DNA of 64,000 nucleotides from Ruegeria sp. THAF57 (lineage in GTDB: Bacteria; Pseudomonadota; Alphaproteobacteria; Rhodobacterales; Rhodobacteraceae), in NCBI RefSeq assembly GCF_903914075.1, contig NZ_CAIWNQ010000004.1, forward strand, positions 186,001 through 250,000, given 5' to 3'. Below the pieces are notes generated by a model that had not been told where the DNA came from, made no database searches, and was given only the letters and a program-made list of their open reading frames with translations. Positions 45,734 through 54,052 of the stretch are shown here, one piece after another; within the stretch, counting starts at the first letter, position 1, and each line of letters begins with the position of its first letter. The position numbers and the translations under genes were made by a program.

Positions 45734-46296
45734 ATAGTGCCCCGCTCAGCCATCTTGCGGTTCTCACCGTAACCAATCCAGCCGAAGCCGCCCGTCGCCT
45801 GCTGTCACTGCGTCCGGGGCGCGAGGTTTTGTGGCTGGCCTTTTTCCTGGCGGTTGTTCTGAACGGACTCGTTCAGGTTGGAATCGACCAGCTTATCGTG
45901 GTTCCGCAGGGACAGGGCGTGGTTGAAGCTGAACCGGTGCTTTTGAACCTTTTACGATCGGCGGGTGCCATGCTGCTGAGCATCGCGGCTTTTCTGTTCA
46001 TCGGAAAGTTCATGGGTGGCACGGCTTCGTTTGAAGACATCATGATTCTGTCAGTTTGGCTGCAGTTTCTTCAAATTGTCGCGCTTACGGTGACTTTGCT
46101 GGTGTCTCTGGTCGTGCCCTTCTTCATGGTCATGTTGATGCTGGCGACAGCGATACTAAGCCTTTACGTCACACTGCATTTCCTGAACGAAGCGCATAAG
46201 TTCGGCTCACTCCTTAAATCCTTTGGGGTCATTGTGTTGTCGGCTTTGGTTGCATTGCCATTTGTCCTTGTGCTGACACCCAGTGGTCCGGTGTAG
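45730..46296 (+). CDS. Yip1-like integral membrane protein (second of pair)
   Basis: A 188-residue protein with about five membrane helices; the N-terminus VTNPAEAARRLLSLRPGREV is typical of bacterial YIP1-family proteins. It starts within the previous stop (ATGA at 45730-45733). The frame extends upstream to 45685, but the coupled ATG is preferred. It is followed 13 bp later by sufS. Confidence 0.8.
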   Translation: MNSAPLSHLAVLTVTNPAEAARRLLSLRPGREVLWLAFFLAVVLNGLVQVGIDQLIVVPQGQGVVEAEPVLLNLLRSAGAMLLSIAAFLFIGKFMGGTASFEDIMILSVWLQFLQIVALTVTLLVSLVVPFFMVMLMLATAILSLYVTLHFLNEAHKFGSLLKSFGVIVLSALVALPFVLVLTPSGPV

Positions 46297-46309
46297 GAAA
46301 GAAAAAACC

Positions 46310-47530
46310 ATGTATGATGTGCAGAAAATCCGCTCTGACTTCCCGATCCTGTCCCGAGAGGTGAATGGAAAGCCGTTAACCTATCTGGACAATGGCGCTT
46401 CGGCGCAGAAACCTCAGGTCGTGATTGACGCGGTGACGCGGGCGTATGCTGAAGAATATTCAAATGTTCATCGCGGTTTGCACTACCTGTCGAACCTGGC
46501 GACCGAGAAATACGAATCCGTTCGTGGCACCATCGCGCGTTTCCTCGGCGCCCAAGATGAAAACGAAATCGTTCTGAATTCGGGCACGACCGAGGGAATT
46601 AACCTTGTTGCCTATGGCTGGGCGATGCCGCGTCTCGAGGCCGGGGATGAAATCGTCCTGAGTGTCATGGAGCACCACGCCAACATCGTTCCCTGGCACT
46701 TCCTGCGCGAGCGGCAGGGCGTTGTCCTGAAATGGGTCGACATTGATCCGGACGGCGGGCTGGACCCGCAAGCGGTGATTGACGCGATCGGACCCAAGAC
46801 CAAGCTGGTTGCCGTAACACAGTGTTCAAATGTTCTTGGTACTGTGGTCGATGTAAAGGCTGTTACCGAAGGCGCCCATACCAAGGGCGTTCCGGTGCTG
46901 GTGGATGGAAGTCAGGGTGCCGTGCACATGCCGGTGAACGTGCAGGATATCGGCTGTGATTTCTATGCAATCACGGGGCATAAGCTGTATGGCCCGTCCG
47001 GTTCTGGTGCGATCTACATTAAATCCGAACGCATGGCCGAGATGCGCCCTTTTATCGGCGGTGGCGACATGATCAAAGAAGTCAGCAAAGATCAGGTTAT
47101 CTATAACGACCCGCCCATGAAATTCGAGGCCGGTACCCCGGGCATAGTTCAGACCATCGGGCTGGGCGTCGCGCTGGATTACATGATGGATCTGGGGATG
47201 GAGAACATCGCCGCGCATGAGGCGGGGTTGCGCGATTATGCGTTCGAGAAACTGGCTGGTCTCAATTGGCTTCAGGTTCAAGGTATGCGTCCGGACAAGG
47301 CCGCGATCTTCAGCTTTACGCTGGACGGGGCTGGACATGCGCATGACGTATCCACCATTCTGGACAAGAAGGGCGTCGCGGTCCGCGCCGGGCATCATTG
47401 CGCAGGGCCACTGATGGATTTCTTCGGTGTTACCGCAACTTGCCGTGCGAGCTTTGGCCTTTACAACACAACGGATGAGGTTGACACGCTGGTCGACGCG
47501 CTTGAACTGGCGCATGATTTGTTTGCGTAA
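46310..47530 (+). CDS. sufS: SufS-type cysteine desulfurase
   Basis: A 406-residue group II cysteine desulfurase. The N-terminus VQKIRSDFPILSREVNGKPL and the YLDNGASAQKP block are typical. PLP Lys lies in ITGHKLYGPSG; the catalytic Cys is in GHHCAGPLMDFFGVTATCRAS. It should supply sulfur to SufBCD. No SufE or SufU gene is in the window. Last visible gene of the operon; tRNA-Arg follows. Confidence 0.96.
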   Translation: MYDVQKIRSDFPILSREVNGKPLTYLDNGASAQKPQVVIDAVTRAYAEEYSNVHRGLHYLSNLATEKYESVRGTIARFLGAQDENEIVLNSGTTEGINLVAYGWAMPRLEAGDEIVLSVMEHHANIVPWHFLRERQGVVLKWVDIDPDGGLDPQAVIDAIGPKTKLVAVTQCSNVLGTVVDVKAVTEGAHTKGVPVLVDGSQGAVHMPVNVQDIGCDFYAITGHKLYGPSGSGAIYIKSERMAEMRPFIGGGDMIKEVSKDQVIYNDPPMKFEAGTPGIVQTIGLGVALDYMMDLGMENIAAHEAGLRDYAFEKLAGLNWLQVQGMRPDKAAIFSFTLDGAGHAHDVSTILDKKGVAVRAGHHCAGPLMDFFGVTATCRASFGLYNTTDEVDTLVDALELAHDLFA

Positions 47531-47596
47531 ATGCCGGCGCTATAGGGGCGATTTGCAGTTGCACCCGGATCGGATCAAGGTTAGCTAACGACCAAG

Positions 47597-47673
<77 letters not shown>

Positions 47674-47762
47674 TAATCATCCGATCCGTTTATCTGTCCT
47701 AACGTCGCAATTCTGCATCTGTCGGTATTGCGCCCGTCGTGAGACGTTCTAGAAAAACAAAA

Positions 47763-47778
47763 AGCGCCCGTGGGCGCT
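47763..47778 (-). terminator. Intrinsic terminator of the DUF882 gene
   Basis: A short GC stem AGCGCC/GGCGCT (47763-47768 with 47773-47778). On the minus strand it is followed by TTTTTGTTTTTC, about 40 bp after the DUF882 stop. Confidence 0.78.
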
Positions 47779-47803
47779 CTGTGTTTGGTGGGGTGGGTTG
47801 CTT

Positions 47804-48373
47804 TTAGCCGCCCCAGCTTCGGATTTCACCGCAATCCATGTGAACGAAATTTGAGCGGGAATATTTGCCAACACCACCGGCCCGACAGGACATTGCGGCC
47901 TTGGCCATTTGCGAGACTGAACGGGACGACAAGCGCAGGTCAGCAGCCTGACCTTTCATGTGCAACGAGTTCTTGGCAACGCGCCGCGATCGTGACCGCA
48001 ACATCGCGTTTGTCTGCGGCGAGCGATAACCCGACAGCAGCATATAAGGCTCGTCAACATTCAGGAGATTGTGAGAGGCAGCCATGATGTCGATGGTGCG
48101 CAGGTCCATAGGTTTGACCTGATCGGTGCGCCAGTCGCGCATGAAGTGGTTCACTTCCTTGACGGCATCCTTGATGTACTTGCCGTCGACCCAATAGATC
48201 ATATCGATCCGCTCGCCGGTACGGCCCGAATACATGCGAATACGTCGAATATCACCACCGCCGCGGAGAAACCCTGCTGCATTGGAATAACTCGGTGCCG
48301 CGACAACTGCCGTAGCTGCAAATGCGCCCAATAGGGCACGTCGGGTCAAGCCCGAAGTACTGCTCGTAGTCAT
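47804..48373 (-). CDS. DUF882/YcbK-like murein-associated protein
   Basis: A 189-residue exported protein with a Tat-type twin-arginine signal (LTRRALLGAFAAT, cleavage near 32). The mature domain has the DUF882/peptidase M15 fold: SGYRSPQTNAMLR, then SLHMKGQAADLRL, giving conserved metal-binding H-x6-D, and FVHMDCGEIRSWG near the end. It is related to D-Ala-D-Ala carboxypeptidase-like zinc enzymes acting on peptidoglycan. The ATG at 48373 is preferred over an upstream extension. It is divergent from an L,D-transpeptidase, so both neighbours concern the cell wall. Confidence 0.87.
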   Translation of the reverse strand: MTTSSTSGLTRRALLGAFAATAVVAAPSYSNAAGFLRGGGDIRRIRMYSGRTGERIDMIYWVDGKYIKDAVKEVNHFMRDWRTDQVKPMDLRTIDIMAASHNLLNVDEPYMLLSGYRSPQTNAMLRSRSRRVAKNSLHMKGQAADLRLSSRSVSQMAKAAMSCRAGGVGKYSRSNFVHMDCGEIRSWGG

Positions 48374-48729
48374 TATAGTTTCGTCCCGTACTGTTCCTGC
48401 CTGCACACGATGTTACGCGCGCGTTCTTAATTTTTTCCCATCCCAGATGGCGAATTTATGGCACAGTCGTGAAAGACCGCCAAGAAGTCTTTCATACTCA
48501 TCTATTCAAGGGGGAATTTTCGGCAGTTTTTTGCGCAGATGATGCAATTCGGTATATTCTTTAAGCGGATGGGTCATGCCGGTCCCTTGACGATGCAAAC
48601 GCGCATCACGGCCAAAAAGAAGATTTGAAGTGATGCATTTGTGAATGGACAAGCGGTCTGACCCGCAATCATATTTGTTCGACGTGAACTGAAAAAGCGT
48701 CCAAGTTATTGAATAATCAGGGTCATCCC
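48374..48729. other. 356-bp divergent intergenic region
   Basis: It separates two divergent cell-wall genes and must contain both promoters. Two small inverted repeats are visible: GAAAGAC/GTCTTTC (48471-48477 with 48487-48493) and GATGC/GCATC (48592-48596 with 48603-48607), neither followed by a T tract. No convincing gene is seen. Confidence 0.5.
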
Positions 48730-50331
48730 ATGCGAGCATTTTTACGTGCACCATCTGGTTTCATCTTCGCAGCCTGCTTTGCGGCGTCTGCGGCGCTGGC
48801 GAACACCGAATCCAAACCTGCGACCGCGTTTCAGATGTCCGTTGCCGAATTTCTTCCCGCAGGCTCTGGAATGTCCGAATTTTATCGCTCCAACGGGTTT
48901 TCTCCGGTTTGGGTTGGCAATTCGCCCTCACATCAGGCACGCAGGTCAGGTTTGATCCGGGCATTGTCCAGCGTTGACATGCACGGTTTGCCAGAGGGCG
49001 CTTACGACGTACAGGGTTTGCTGACTCAGATGCAGGACGCGCAAACCCAGCGCGATCTGGGTGCGGTCGAAATGTCGTTGAGCCGCGCTTTCGTCGCCTA
49101 CGCCAATGACATGTATTCGGGTGCGTTACGCCCATCCCAGATTGACGACGGGCTGGTGCGAAAGATCGAACGTCGGACAGCCGCCCAGCATCTGCAGGGC
49201 TTGGTGGATCACGATGCCGCGTATTTTGATCTGCTTACCCCACAAAACGCACAGTATCGCGCGCTTATGAAGCAGAAGATCGCGCTTGAAAACCTTATTC
49301 AGAAAGGCGGCTGGGGGGCGGGCGTTCCCTCTGATAAACTGGAACACGGTGACACGGGGCCGAATGTAATTAAGCTGCGCAATCGGCTGATTTCTATGGG
49401 CTATTTAAAATCCACGGCAAGCCCTGAATTCGACGATGCGTTGTTGGCGGCAGTAAAAAGATTTCAGTCCGATCATGGCCTTGCTGCGGATGGGGTGGCC
49501 GGTCAGGGTACAATCTCAGAATTGAACCGGACTGCATCTGACCGCCTGAAGTCCGTATACGTGGCGCTAGAGCGTGAACGCTGGTTGCCGAAAGAGCGTG
49601 GCGCGCGGCATATTCTTGTCAATCAGGCGGACTTTTCAGCGAAGATTGTTGATGACGGCTTGGTCTCATTCGAAACGCGGACGGTGATCGGAAAGAACAC
49701 ACATGATCGGCGCAGCCCCGAGTTTTCGGACGAAATGGAGCATATGGTTATCAACCCAAGTTGGTATGTGCCACGTTCGATTATCACCAAGGAATACCTG
49801 CCAAAGCTGCAGTCTAACCCAAATGCTGTTGGGCATATCCACATCACTGACCGCAGTGGCCGGCAAGTGAATCGCGGGGCCGTGGACTTTACCCAATTCA
49901 ACGCCCGCAACTTTCCGTTTGCCATGCGACAGCCGCCGAGCCAAAGCAACGCATTGGGGCTGGTAAAGTTCATGTTCCCAAATCAATACAACATCTATCT
50001 GCATGATACGCCTCAGAAATCTCTTTTCGCGCGTGAGGTTCGGGCGTTCTCGCACGGGTGTATTCGTCTGGCCCAGCCGTTCGAGTTTGCCTACGCACTG
50101 CTTGCCAAACAGGAAGAAGACCCCAAGGCGTTTTTCCACCGCATTCTTGCCACCGGAAAAGAGACCACGGTTCCGTTGGAGCAACACGTGCCGGTTCATC
50201 TGATCTATCGAACGGCCTATATCGGCCCGAAGGGTGAGGTGCAGTATCGGCGTGATGTCTACGACCGCGACCGGAAAATCTGGGAGGCGCTCCAGAAAGC
50301 AGGGGTAGCCCTGCCGGACGTTCAGGGGTAA
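48730..50331 (+). CDS. L,D-transpeptidase with peptidoglycan-binding domain (YcbB/LdtD-like)
   Basis: A 533-residue exported murein enzyme. A signal peptide covers about 1-25. A YcbB-type N-terminal scaffold is followed by a PG_binding_1 domain near 205-265 (TGPNVIKLRNRLISMGYL), then the YkuD catalytic domain (about 285-450) with the signature SHGCIRLAQP, nucleophile Cys444. It should form 3-3 crosslinks or attach proteins to peptidoglycan. The ATG at 48730 is chosen; a TTG seven codons upstream also opens the frame. Confidence 0.93.
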   Translation: MRAFLRAPSGFIFAACFAASAALANTESKPATAFQMSVAEFLPAGSGMSEFYRSNGFSPVWVGNSPSHQARRSGLIRALSSVDMHGLPEGAYDVQGLLTQMQDAQTQRDLGAVEMSLSRAFVAYANDMYSGALRPSQIDDGLVRKIERRTAAQHLQGLVDHDAAYFDLLTPQNAQYRALMKQKIALENLIQKGGWGAGVPSDKLEHGDTGPNVIKLRNRLISMGYLKSTASPEFDDALLAAVKRFQSDHGLAADGVAGQGTISELNRTASDRLKSVYVALERERWLPKERGARHILVNQADFSAKIVDDGLVSFETRTVIGKNTHDRRSPEFSDEMEHMVINPSWYVPRSIITKEYLPKLQSNPNAVGHIHITDRSGRQVNRGAVDFTQFNARNFPFAMRQPPSQSNALGLVKFMFPNQYNIYLHDTPQKSLFAREVRAFSHGCIRLAQPFEFAYALLAKQEEDPKAFFHRILATGKETTVPLEQHVPVHLIYRTAYIGPKGEVQYRRDVYDRDRKIWEALQKAGVALPDVQG

Positions 50332-50366
50332 TCACCGGGTTAAGTCCTAGTTCCGGGAAGCCCGAC

Positions 50367-51458
50367 ATGCACTACACAATTCTACAAATCGCCGAAGCAC
50401 TGGGTGCTGAATACCAGGGCGAAGGCGATCTTGCCATTGAGCGCGCAGCAGAACCCGGTGATGCGGGACCTTTGGATTTGGCAATGGCCATGTCGCCAAA
50501 ATATGCCGACGCTCTTGGTGCGGGGAACGCGCAGGCGGCGGTTCTTTGGGAAGGAGCCGATTGGAAGGCATTGGGCCTGAAGGCCGCTGTTTTCGTTGCT
50601 CGTCCCAGAATGGCAATGGCCGGGATTACTTCGATGCTTGATCCGGGGCAGGGTGTTGCGCCCGGTGTTCACCCCTCGGCTGTGGTTGATCCAACTGCGG
50701 AACTGGCCGACGGCGTTTCGATTGGCCCATTGGCGGTGATTGGCGCGCGCGCACAGATCGGCAAAGGGGCCGTGATCGGCGCGCATTGCGTGATCGGAAT
50801 GGATGCCGTCTTGGGTGAGAACGCGGTCCTGCGCGAGATGGTCAGCATCGGCGCCCGAGCCCAAATCGGCCGTCGTTTCATTGCGCAACCGGGTGCCCGG
50901 ATTGGTGGCGACGGGTTTAGTTTTGTTACGCCCGAGGTGTCAGGCGTAGAAAACGTGCGCAAAACGATGGGAGACCAAGGCGATGCGCGGGCGCAAAGCT
51001 GGTTGCGTATCCATTCGCTTGGCGCGGTCGAAATCGGGGACGATGTCGAGGTTGGCGCAAATTGTACGGTCGACAACGGCACGATCCGAAACACTTACAT
51101 CGGGGACGGATCGAAATTGGATAACCTTGTGCATGTCGGCCATAACACGCGTGTTGGCAAAGATTGCCTTTTGTGCGGACAAACCGGTGTGTCGGGTTCG
51201 GTCGAGATCGGCAATAACGTGGTGTTGGGCGGACAGACCGGTGTGGTCGACAACATTTTTATCGGCAACGGTGTCATCGCGGGCGGTGGTACCAAAATAC
51301 TGTCCAATGTACCGGCCGGGCGTGTGATCATGGGGTATCCGGGCGTAAAGATGGAAACGCATACGGACATGTACAAGGCCCAGCGCCGCCTCCCACGCAT
51401 GGCGCGTGACGTAGAGGCGCTCAAAAAGGCTGTTTTCAAACAGGCTCCGAACGATTAA
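50367..51458 (+). CDS. lpxD: UDP-3-O-acylglucosamine N-acyltransferase-like protein (LpxD family)
   Basis: A 363-residue left-handed beta-helix acyltransferase. The N-terminal uridine-binding domain (about 1-105) precedes hexapeptide repeats (IGPLAVIGARAQIGKGAVIG and onward). The catalytic His region is NLVHVGHNTRVG; GDGFSFV is typical of LpxD. It should transfer a 3-hydroxyacyl chain from acyl carrier protein to UDP-3-O-acyl-GlcN in lipid A synthesis. It is not beside bamA, fabZ or lpxA as is usual, but is followed by an acyl carrier protein and a ketoacyl synthase, so it may be a paralogue with dedicated acyl supply. Confidence 0.88.
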   Translation: MHYTILQIAEALGAEYQGEGDLAIERAAEPGDAGPLDLAMAMSPKYADALGAGNAQAAVLWEGADWKALGLKAAVFVARPRMAMAGITSMLDPGQGVAPGVHPSAVVDPTAELADGVSIGPLAVIGARAQIGKGAVIGAHCVIGMDAVLGENAVLREMVSIGARAQIGRRFIAQPGARIGGDGFSFVTPEVSGVENVRKTMGDQGDARAQSWLRIHSLGAVEIGDDVEVGANCTVDNGTIRNTYIGDGSKLDNLVHVGHNTRVGKDCLLCGQTGVSGSVEIGNNVVLGGQTGVVDNIFIGNGVIAGGGTKILSNVPAGRVIMGYPGVKMETHTDMYKAQRRLPRMARDVEALKKAVFKQAPND

Positions 51459-51490
51459 ATCACCCTCAACGGGATAATCAGAGGTTCGAC

Positions 51491-51748
51491 ATGAGCATCA
51501 CCGAACGCGTCATCGCCATCATCGCCGAACAGGCCGTGCTGGAACCTTCGGATGTGACGCCCGAAAGTACGCTCGAGGATCTTGGAATCGACAGCCTTGG
51601 TCTGGTGGAAAGCATTTTTGCCATTGAGGAAGAGTTCGATATCACCGTTCCTTTCAATGCCAACGAACCTACGGCAAGTGACTTTGACATCTCGAACGTG
51701 GCTGCGATCATTGCAGGCATCGAAAAACTTGTGTCGGAAAAGGTCTGA
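51491..51748 (+). CDS. Acyl carrier protein
   Basis: An 85-residue acidic four-helix protein with the phosphopantetheine site DSL at Ser35 (LGIDSLGLVESIFAIEEEF). It is diverged from housekeeping AcpP and somewhat reminiscent of the special lipid A carrier AcpXL. It lies 32 bp after the lpxD-like gene and 9 bp before a ketoacyl synthase, so it probably holds the chain used there. RBS: AGAGGTTCGAC. Confidence 0.9.
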   Translation: MSITERVIAIIAEQAVLEPSDVTPESTLEDLGIDSLGLVESIFAIEEEFDITVPFNANEPTASDFDISNVAAIIAGIEKLVSEKV

Positions 51749-51757
51749 CACAAGATC

Positions 51758-52966
51758 ATGAAACGCGTTGTCATTACCGGGGCCGGGACGATCAACTCGC
51801 TGGGCCACTCCGTACCTGCCACACTTGAAGCAATGCGTGATGGCCGCTGTGGGATTTCCGAGTTGGAGTTCCGTGACGTTGAGAGGTTGGCCATCAAAAT
51901 CGGAGGTCAGGTTCGGGGGTTCGAGGCCGAAGGCCGGTTCAACCGACAACAAATGACCCTGTACGATCGGTTCACGCAGTTCACGCTGACGGCTGCTAAG
52001 GAAGCAATCGAACAATCCGGTATCGAGTTTCACGGTGATCTGGCCGCGCGGTCCGGTGTTGTGCTAGGCACGGCCGGAGGGGGCGTTTCGACCTGGGACG
52101 ACAATTATCGCTCTGTCTATGAGGATGGAAAGAACCGGGTTCACCCGTTCGTCGTGCCTAAATTGATGAATAATGCCGCCGCCAGCCATGTGTCGATGGA
52201 GCATAACCTCAAGGGGCCAAGCTTTACTGTTTCGACGGCCTGTGCGTCCTCGAACCACGCAATGGCGCTGGCGTTTCAGATGGTGCGCAGCGGTGCTGCG
52301 CCGACGATGCTGACCGGTGGTTCGGAATCCATGCTGTGCTTTGGCGGCGTCAAAGCGTGGGAGGGGTTGCGCGTCATGTCGAAGGACGCCTGCCGCCCGT
52401 TTAGTGCGAACCGGAATGGAATGGTTCAAGGTGAAGGCGCTGGTGTTTTTGTGTTTGAGGAATATGAACATGCGCGCGCCCGAGGTGCGGACATATTGTG
52501 CGAAGTAGTCGGGTTCGCGATGTCATCAGATGCCTCTGATATCGTGATGCCCAGCAAGCAGGGCGCGGCTCGGGCCATGTCGGGTGCGTTGGCCGATGCG
52601 GGGCTGAACGCGGATCAGGTAGGTTATATCAATGCGCATGGCACGGGGACGGCTGCCAACGACAAAACCGAATGTGCCGCCGTTGCTGATGTCTTTGGAC
52701 CGCATGCGGACGAGTTGATGATCTCGTCCACCAAGTCGATGCACGGTCACCTGATTGGCGGAACCGGAGCTGTAGAGTTGCTGGCCTGTATCATGGCATT
52801 GCGCGACGGGGTGATCGCGCCGACCATAGGCTATGAAGAACCTGATCCCGAATGCGCCTTGGACGTGGTGCCAAATGACGCGCGCAACGCCAAAGTTGAC
52901 GTGGCGCTGAGCAATGCGTTTGCCTTTGGCGGCCTGAATGCGGTTTTGGCGCTGAAACGTGTCTAA
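51758..52966 (+). CDS. Beta-ketoacyl-ACP synthase (FabF-like)
   Basis: A 402-residue thiolase-fold condensing enzyme extending acyl-ACP by two carbons. The catalytic Cys162 is in STACASSNHAMA, the two histidines are in NAHGTGTAANDKTE and STKSMHGHLIGGTGAVE, and the C-terminal SNAFAFGGLNAVL is intact, giving a C-H-H triad. It directly follows the acyl carrier protein and lpxD-like genes, hinting at specialised acyl-chain supply, perhaps for lipid A. Housekeeping fabF is normally linked to fabD/fabG/acpP, absent here. Confidence 0.9.
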   Translation: MKRVVITGAGTINSLGHSVPATLEAMRDGRCGISELEFRDVERLAIKIGGQVRGFEAEGRFNRQQMTLYDRFTQFTLTAAKEAIEQSGIEFHGDLAARSGVVLGTAGGGVSTWDDNYRSVYEDGKNRVHPFVVPKLMNNAAASHVSMEHNLKGPSFTVSTACASSNHAMALAFQMVRSGAAPTMLTGGSESMLCFGGVKAWEGLRVMSKDACRPFSANRNGMVQGEGAGVFVFEEYEHARARGADILCEVVGFAMSSDASDIVMPSKQGAARAMSGALADAGLNADQVGYINAHGTGTAANDKTECAAVADVFGPHADELMISSTKSMHGHLIGGTGAVELLACIMALRDGVIAPTIGYEEPDPECALDVVPNDARNAKVDVALSNAFAFGGLNAVLALKRV

Positions 52967-53023
52967 GCACGTTGGGCGGAAAAGAAAGGCGACCGTTTCT
53001 TCAGCCGCCTTTGTCTGCCGTTC

Positions 53024-53617
53024 TTAGTTTTGCTGTGCCGTCAGGCTGTCAAACCCCGAAGTGAATCCCGCAAGCGACATGTCCATTGACAGAACCTGAT
53101 CCGGAAAACGGGCCGGAACCAGCGACAGAACCGCTTTGCTGCCTGCTTTCATTGCGTCGACATCGCCCTGGCTCAACCCAAGTTGGGCAACGCATCCGAC
53201 GGGAACACAGTGGTGGTAATTGTAGAGTTTGCGCGGTGCCCCGTCGATTGACAGGGCAAGCTGCGCCTGAAGCAGGGTTTCAAGGGGAACGATCACACTG
53301 GCCCATGCAGCGGCAGCTCCACCAGCGGGCAATTTACCGATGGTGACTTCGGCAATGGGCTCACCCTGCTGACCGTTCAGGATCTGGACCAAGGCGCAGG
53401 GGTCATTGCCTTCCTCGGCCTTAATGCAGGAAACCTCCCAGTCGCCTGACTTTTCCTTGATGAACTGTTCGCCGACACGCGGCCCGGACTGACCCAGATC
53501 AAGACCACTGTCTGCCTGCGCCGGTTGAGATTCACCGGATTGAGTTTCCTGGGCTGCAACCGCGCCTGACAGTAGCACGGCGCCAACAATGTTGAGTGAG
53601 AGAAGTTTCTTGAACAT
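53024..53617 (-). CDS. Invasion-associated locus B (IalB) family protein
   Basis: A 197-residue exported protein with a signal peptide ending near residue 21-22 (VAA). A low-complexity linker (about 23-45) precedes the IalB domain: GDWEVSCIK, DPCALVQILNG, AEVTIGKLP and HHCVPVGCVAQLGLS. Four conserved cysteines probably form disulfides. Despite its name the family is widespread in free-living alphaproteobacteria; its periplasmic role is unclear. Confidence 0.88.
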   Translation of the reverse strand: MFKKLLSLNIVGAVLLSGAVAAQETQSGESQPAQADSGLDLGQSGPRVGEQFIKEKSGDWEVSCIKAEEGNDPCALVQILNGQQGEPIAEVTIGKLPAGGAAAAWASVIVPLETLLQAQLALSIDGAPRKLYNYHHCVPVGCVAQLGLSQGDVDAMKAGSKAVLSLVPARFPDQVLSMDMSLAGFTSGFDSLTAQQN

Positions 53618-53900
53618 GAACGCCTCGGCAGATTGGTTTAGCTTTTTGCCCGGTCTAACATCCTTGTGGCAGGGTGTCAGGCACTAAGCTTTCAAAATGC
53701 AGGGAAGTGATCGGAATCTTGCCGGTTTGCCGCGATTTTCGGGGCTATTTCCAACGAAGAAGGGAGCCGGTGGAGCGGCTCCCTTCAACTGAATTTTCTC
53801 CCCGTCGGACTGGCCGACTTAGTTATGCGCAGACGTTACGAGAGGGGAGCGCATCGGTCAACTGCAAACCTAAAAATTTAATGACATAGGCCGTAATCTT

Positions 53901-53927
53901 AAAAAAAGCCGCGCCCGAAAGCGCGGC
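53901..53927 (-). terminator. Minus-strand intrinsic terminator without a protein gene
   Basis: Perfect 7-bp stem GCCGCGC/GCGCGGC (53908-53914 with 53921-53927, six-base loop), followed on the minus strand by seven T residues. No minus-strand coding gene lies between it and the divergent plus-strand start at 54053. Confidence 0.85.
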
Positions 53928-53990
53928 CAGTCGACAGGGAGGAAGATCGTTGCCTCGCACCTCTCACCGCGGAGACAACGAATAGACTAT
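53901..53990 (-). ncRNA. Candidate small RNA with anti-Shine-Dalgarno stretch
   Basis: On the minus strand a possible promoter (CTGACG at 54020-54025, 17 bp, TATTTA at 53997-54002) is followed by a 9-bp stem CGTTGTCTC/GAGGCAACG (53972-53980 with 53948-53956, one G-U pair), a single-stranded pyrimidine stretch ATCTTCCTCCCT (53937-53947 area) complementary to ribosome-binding sites, and a terminator GCCGCGC/GCGCGGC (53908-53927) with seven T residues (53901-53907). No open reading frame uses this terminator. Ends are estimated. The family, if any, is not recognised. Confidence 0.5.
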
Positions 53991-54052
53991 CGCAGTTAAA
54001 TATTAAATTTGTATGCTGCCGTCAGATCGGTGGATATTGGGACCATAATCAT

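Larger units (their letters stand above)
53618..54052. other. 435-bp intergenic region with two hairpins
   Basis: Next to the IalB start is probable promoter sequence. A 10-bp stem AAGGGAGCCG/CGGCTCCCTT (53760-53769 with 53776-53785) lacks a clean T tract on either strand. A second hairpin (53908-53927) is a good minus-strand terminator and belongs to the candidate small RNA described separately. No protein gene is supported. Confidence 0.6.

Noticed and set aside
53760..53785. 10-bp hairpin as a terminator
   Set aside because: Neither strand has a T tract directly after it and no gene ends next to it; left as a structural element.
53674..53889. 71-codon plus-strand frame in the 53.6-54.0 kb gap
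   Set aside because: Runs through a hairpin, has no ribosome-binding site and no recognisable product.
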